This document shows positions 6,154-6,635 of a DNA stretch of 6,635 nucleotides, one piece after another. Location of the stretch: assembly GCA_903885525.1 (NCBI GenBank), contig CAISJA010000107.1, positions 1 to 6,635 of the forward strand. The letters are read 5' to 3'. The notes beneath the pieces were generated by a model that saw nothing but the letters and a program-made list of their open reading frames with translations, did no database searches and had not been told where the DNA came from. The DNA comes from an uncultured Opitutaceae bacterium. GTDB lineage: Bacteria; Verrucomicrobiota; Verrucomicrobiia; Opitutales; Opitutaceae. The first letter of the stretch is position 1, and every line of letters begins with the position of its first letter. The position numbers were made by a program, and so were the translations under genes.

Positions 6154-6635
6154 TCACTGCGCCACAATCGTCACGCTTTCCACCGCGATGCGGTCGAGGG
6201 GAGTGCTCTTCTCGCCGCCGCCGCCCGTGGTCGGCACGGTGGCGATCCGCTCGAGCACGTCATCACCGGCCGTGAGCTGGCCGAAGGCGGTGTACTGGCG
6301 GTCGAGGAACTTGGCTTCGCCATGGCAGATGAAGAACTGGGAGCCGGCGCTGTCGGGGTGGGCCGAGCGGGCCATGGAGATCACGCCGCGGACGTGCGGC
6401 TTGGCATTGAACTCGGCCTTGACCTTCCAGCCGGGACCGCCGGTGCCGGGCAGGCCGCCGGCACCTTCCTTCGTGTTCGGGCAGCCGCCTTGGATCATGA
6501 AGCCCTTGATGATGCGGTGAAAGGCGGTGCCGTCATAAAAGCCCTCGCGGGCGAGCTTCTTGAAATTCTCGACGGTCTTCGGCGCGACATCGGGCCAGAA
6601 GGCGATGGTCATTTCGCCGTAGCCGGTGCGGATGA
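6154..6635 (-). CDS. Cyclophilin-type peptidyl-prolyl cis-trans isomerase (5' end outside window)
   Basis: Catalyses cis-trans isomerisation of peptide bonds before proline, helping protein folding. The frame stays open through the window edge: before the ATG at 6612 it encodes IRTGYGE, which fits the usual first strand of bacterial cyclophilins, so the true start lies just beyond 6635. Numbering from that internal Met, FHRIIKGFMIQGG (31-43) carries the catalytic arginine R33 with F38, M39 and Q41 (human CypA R55, F60, M61, Q63). GSQFFIC (90-96) and FLDRQYTAFG (102-111) follow. The CypA tryptophan W121 is F102 and H126 is Y107; loss of the tryptophan usually lowers cyclosporin affinity. A CPNTKEG segment (44-50) precedes GTGGPG. 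No signal peptide is visible, but the N-terminus is missing, so cytoplasmic location is only likely. It converges on the protease gene and has its own terminator. Confidence 0.95.
   Translation of the reverse strand, partial: IRTGYGEMTIAFWPDVAPKTVENFKKLAREGFYDGTAFHRIIKGFMIQGGCPNTKEGAGGLPGTGGPGWKVKAEFNAKPHVRGVISMARSAHPDSAGSQFFICHGEAKFLDRQYTAFGQLTAGDDVLERIATVPTTGGGGEKSTPLDRIAVESVTIVAQ

Noticed and set aside
5984..6520. A plus-strand open frame across the convergent spacer and cyclophilin gene
   Set aside because: Most of it is antisense to the clearly identified cyclophilin, and its translation shows no domain.
1..6635. A defence system, mobile element or secondary-metabolite cluster
   Set aside because: All six genes are housekeeping or single accessory genes. 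No transposase, integrase, toxin-antitoxin pair, repeat array or biosynthetic enzyme set is visible.

Overview
The window is GC-rich chromosomal DNA with tightly packed, mostly housekeeping genes. The proteins look like those of an environmental Gram-negative bacterium. My best guess is Verrucomicrobiota, Opitutaceae-like, because from memory the cyclophilin (with a CPNTKEG insert) and the secreted HExxH/TPR protein resemble proteins of that group. This is recollection, not a search result. No tRNA, rRNA, insertion sequence, CRISPR array, phage gene or origin is visible.

Layout, left to right. (1) The 3' two thirds of aspartate kinase lysC (1-858, +), cut by the window edge, followed directly by a candidate intrinsic terminator (859-890). 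(2) A two-gene unit: threonine synthase thrC (944-2302) and, 4 bases after its stop, a small cupin gene (2307-2666), closed by a candidate terminator (2679-2717). (3) A 250-base gap with a possible promoter and inverted repeat against the start codon of alanine dehydrogenase ald (2918-4012). (4) A 102-base gap, then a 601-residue predicted secreted protein with a zinc-protease HExxH site and TPR-like repeats (4115-5920). (5) A 233-base gap with hairpins, including a terminator serving the minus strand. (6) A cyclophilin-type peptidyl-prolyl isomerase on the minus strand (6154 to beyond 6635), convergent with the protease gene.

LysC and ThrC catalyse the first and last steps of the aspartate-to-threonine route, so their adjacency is functional clustering; the intervening homoserine genes are not in the window. 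Ald links alanine, pyruvate and ammonium. The cupin and the secreted protease have no role I can assign. None of the four start codons that can be examined has a good Shine-Dalgarno sequence. I see no clearly new biological system here. The items most worth checking are the thrC-coupled cupin, the protease/TPR protein, the possible internal start in lysC and the structure against the ald start.
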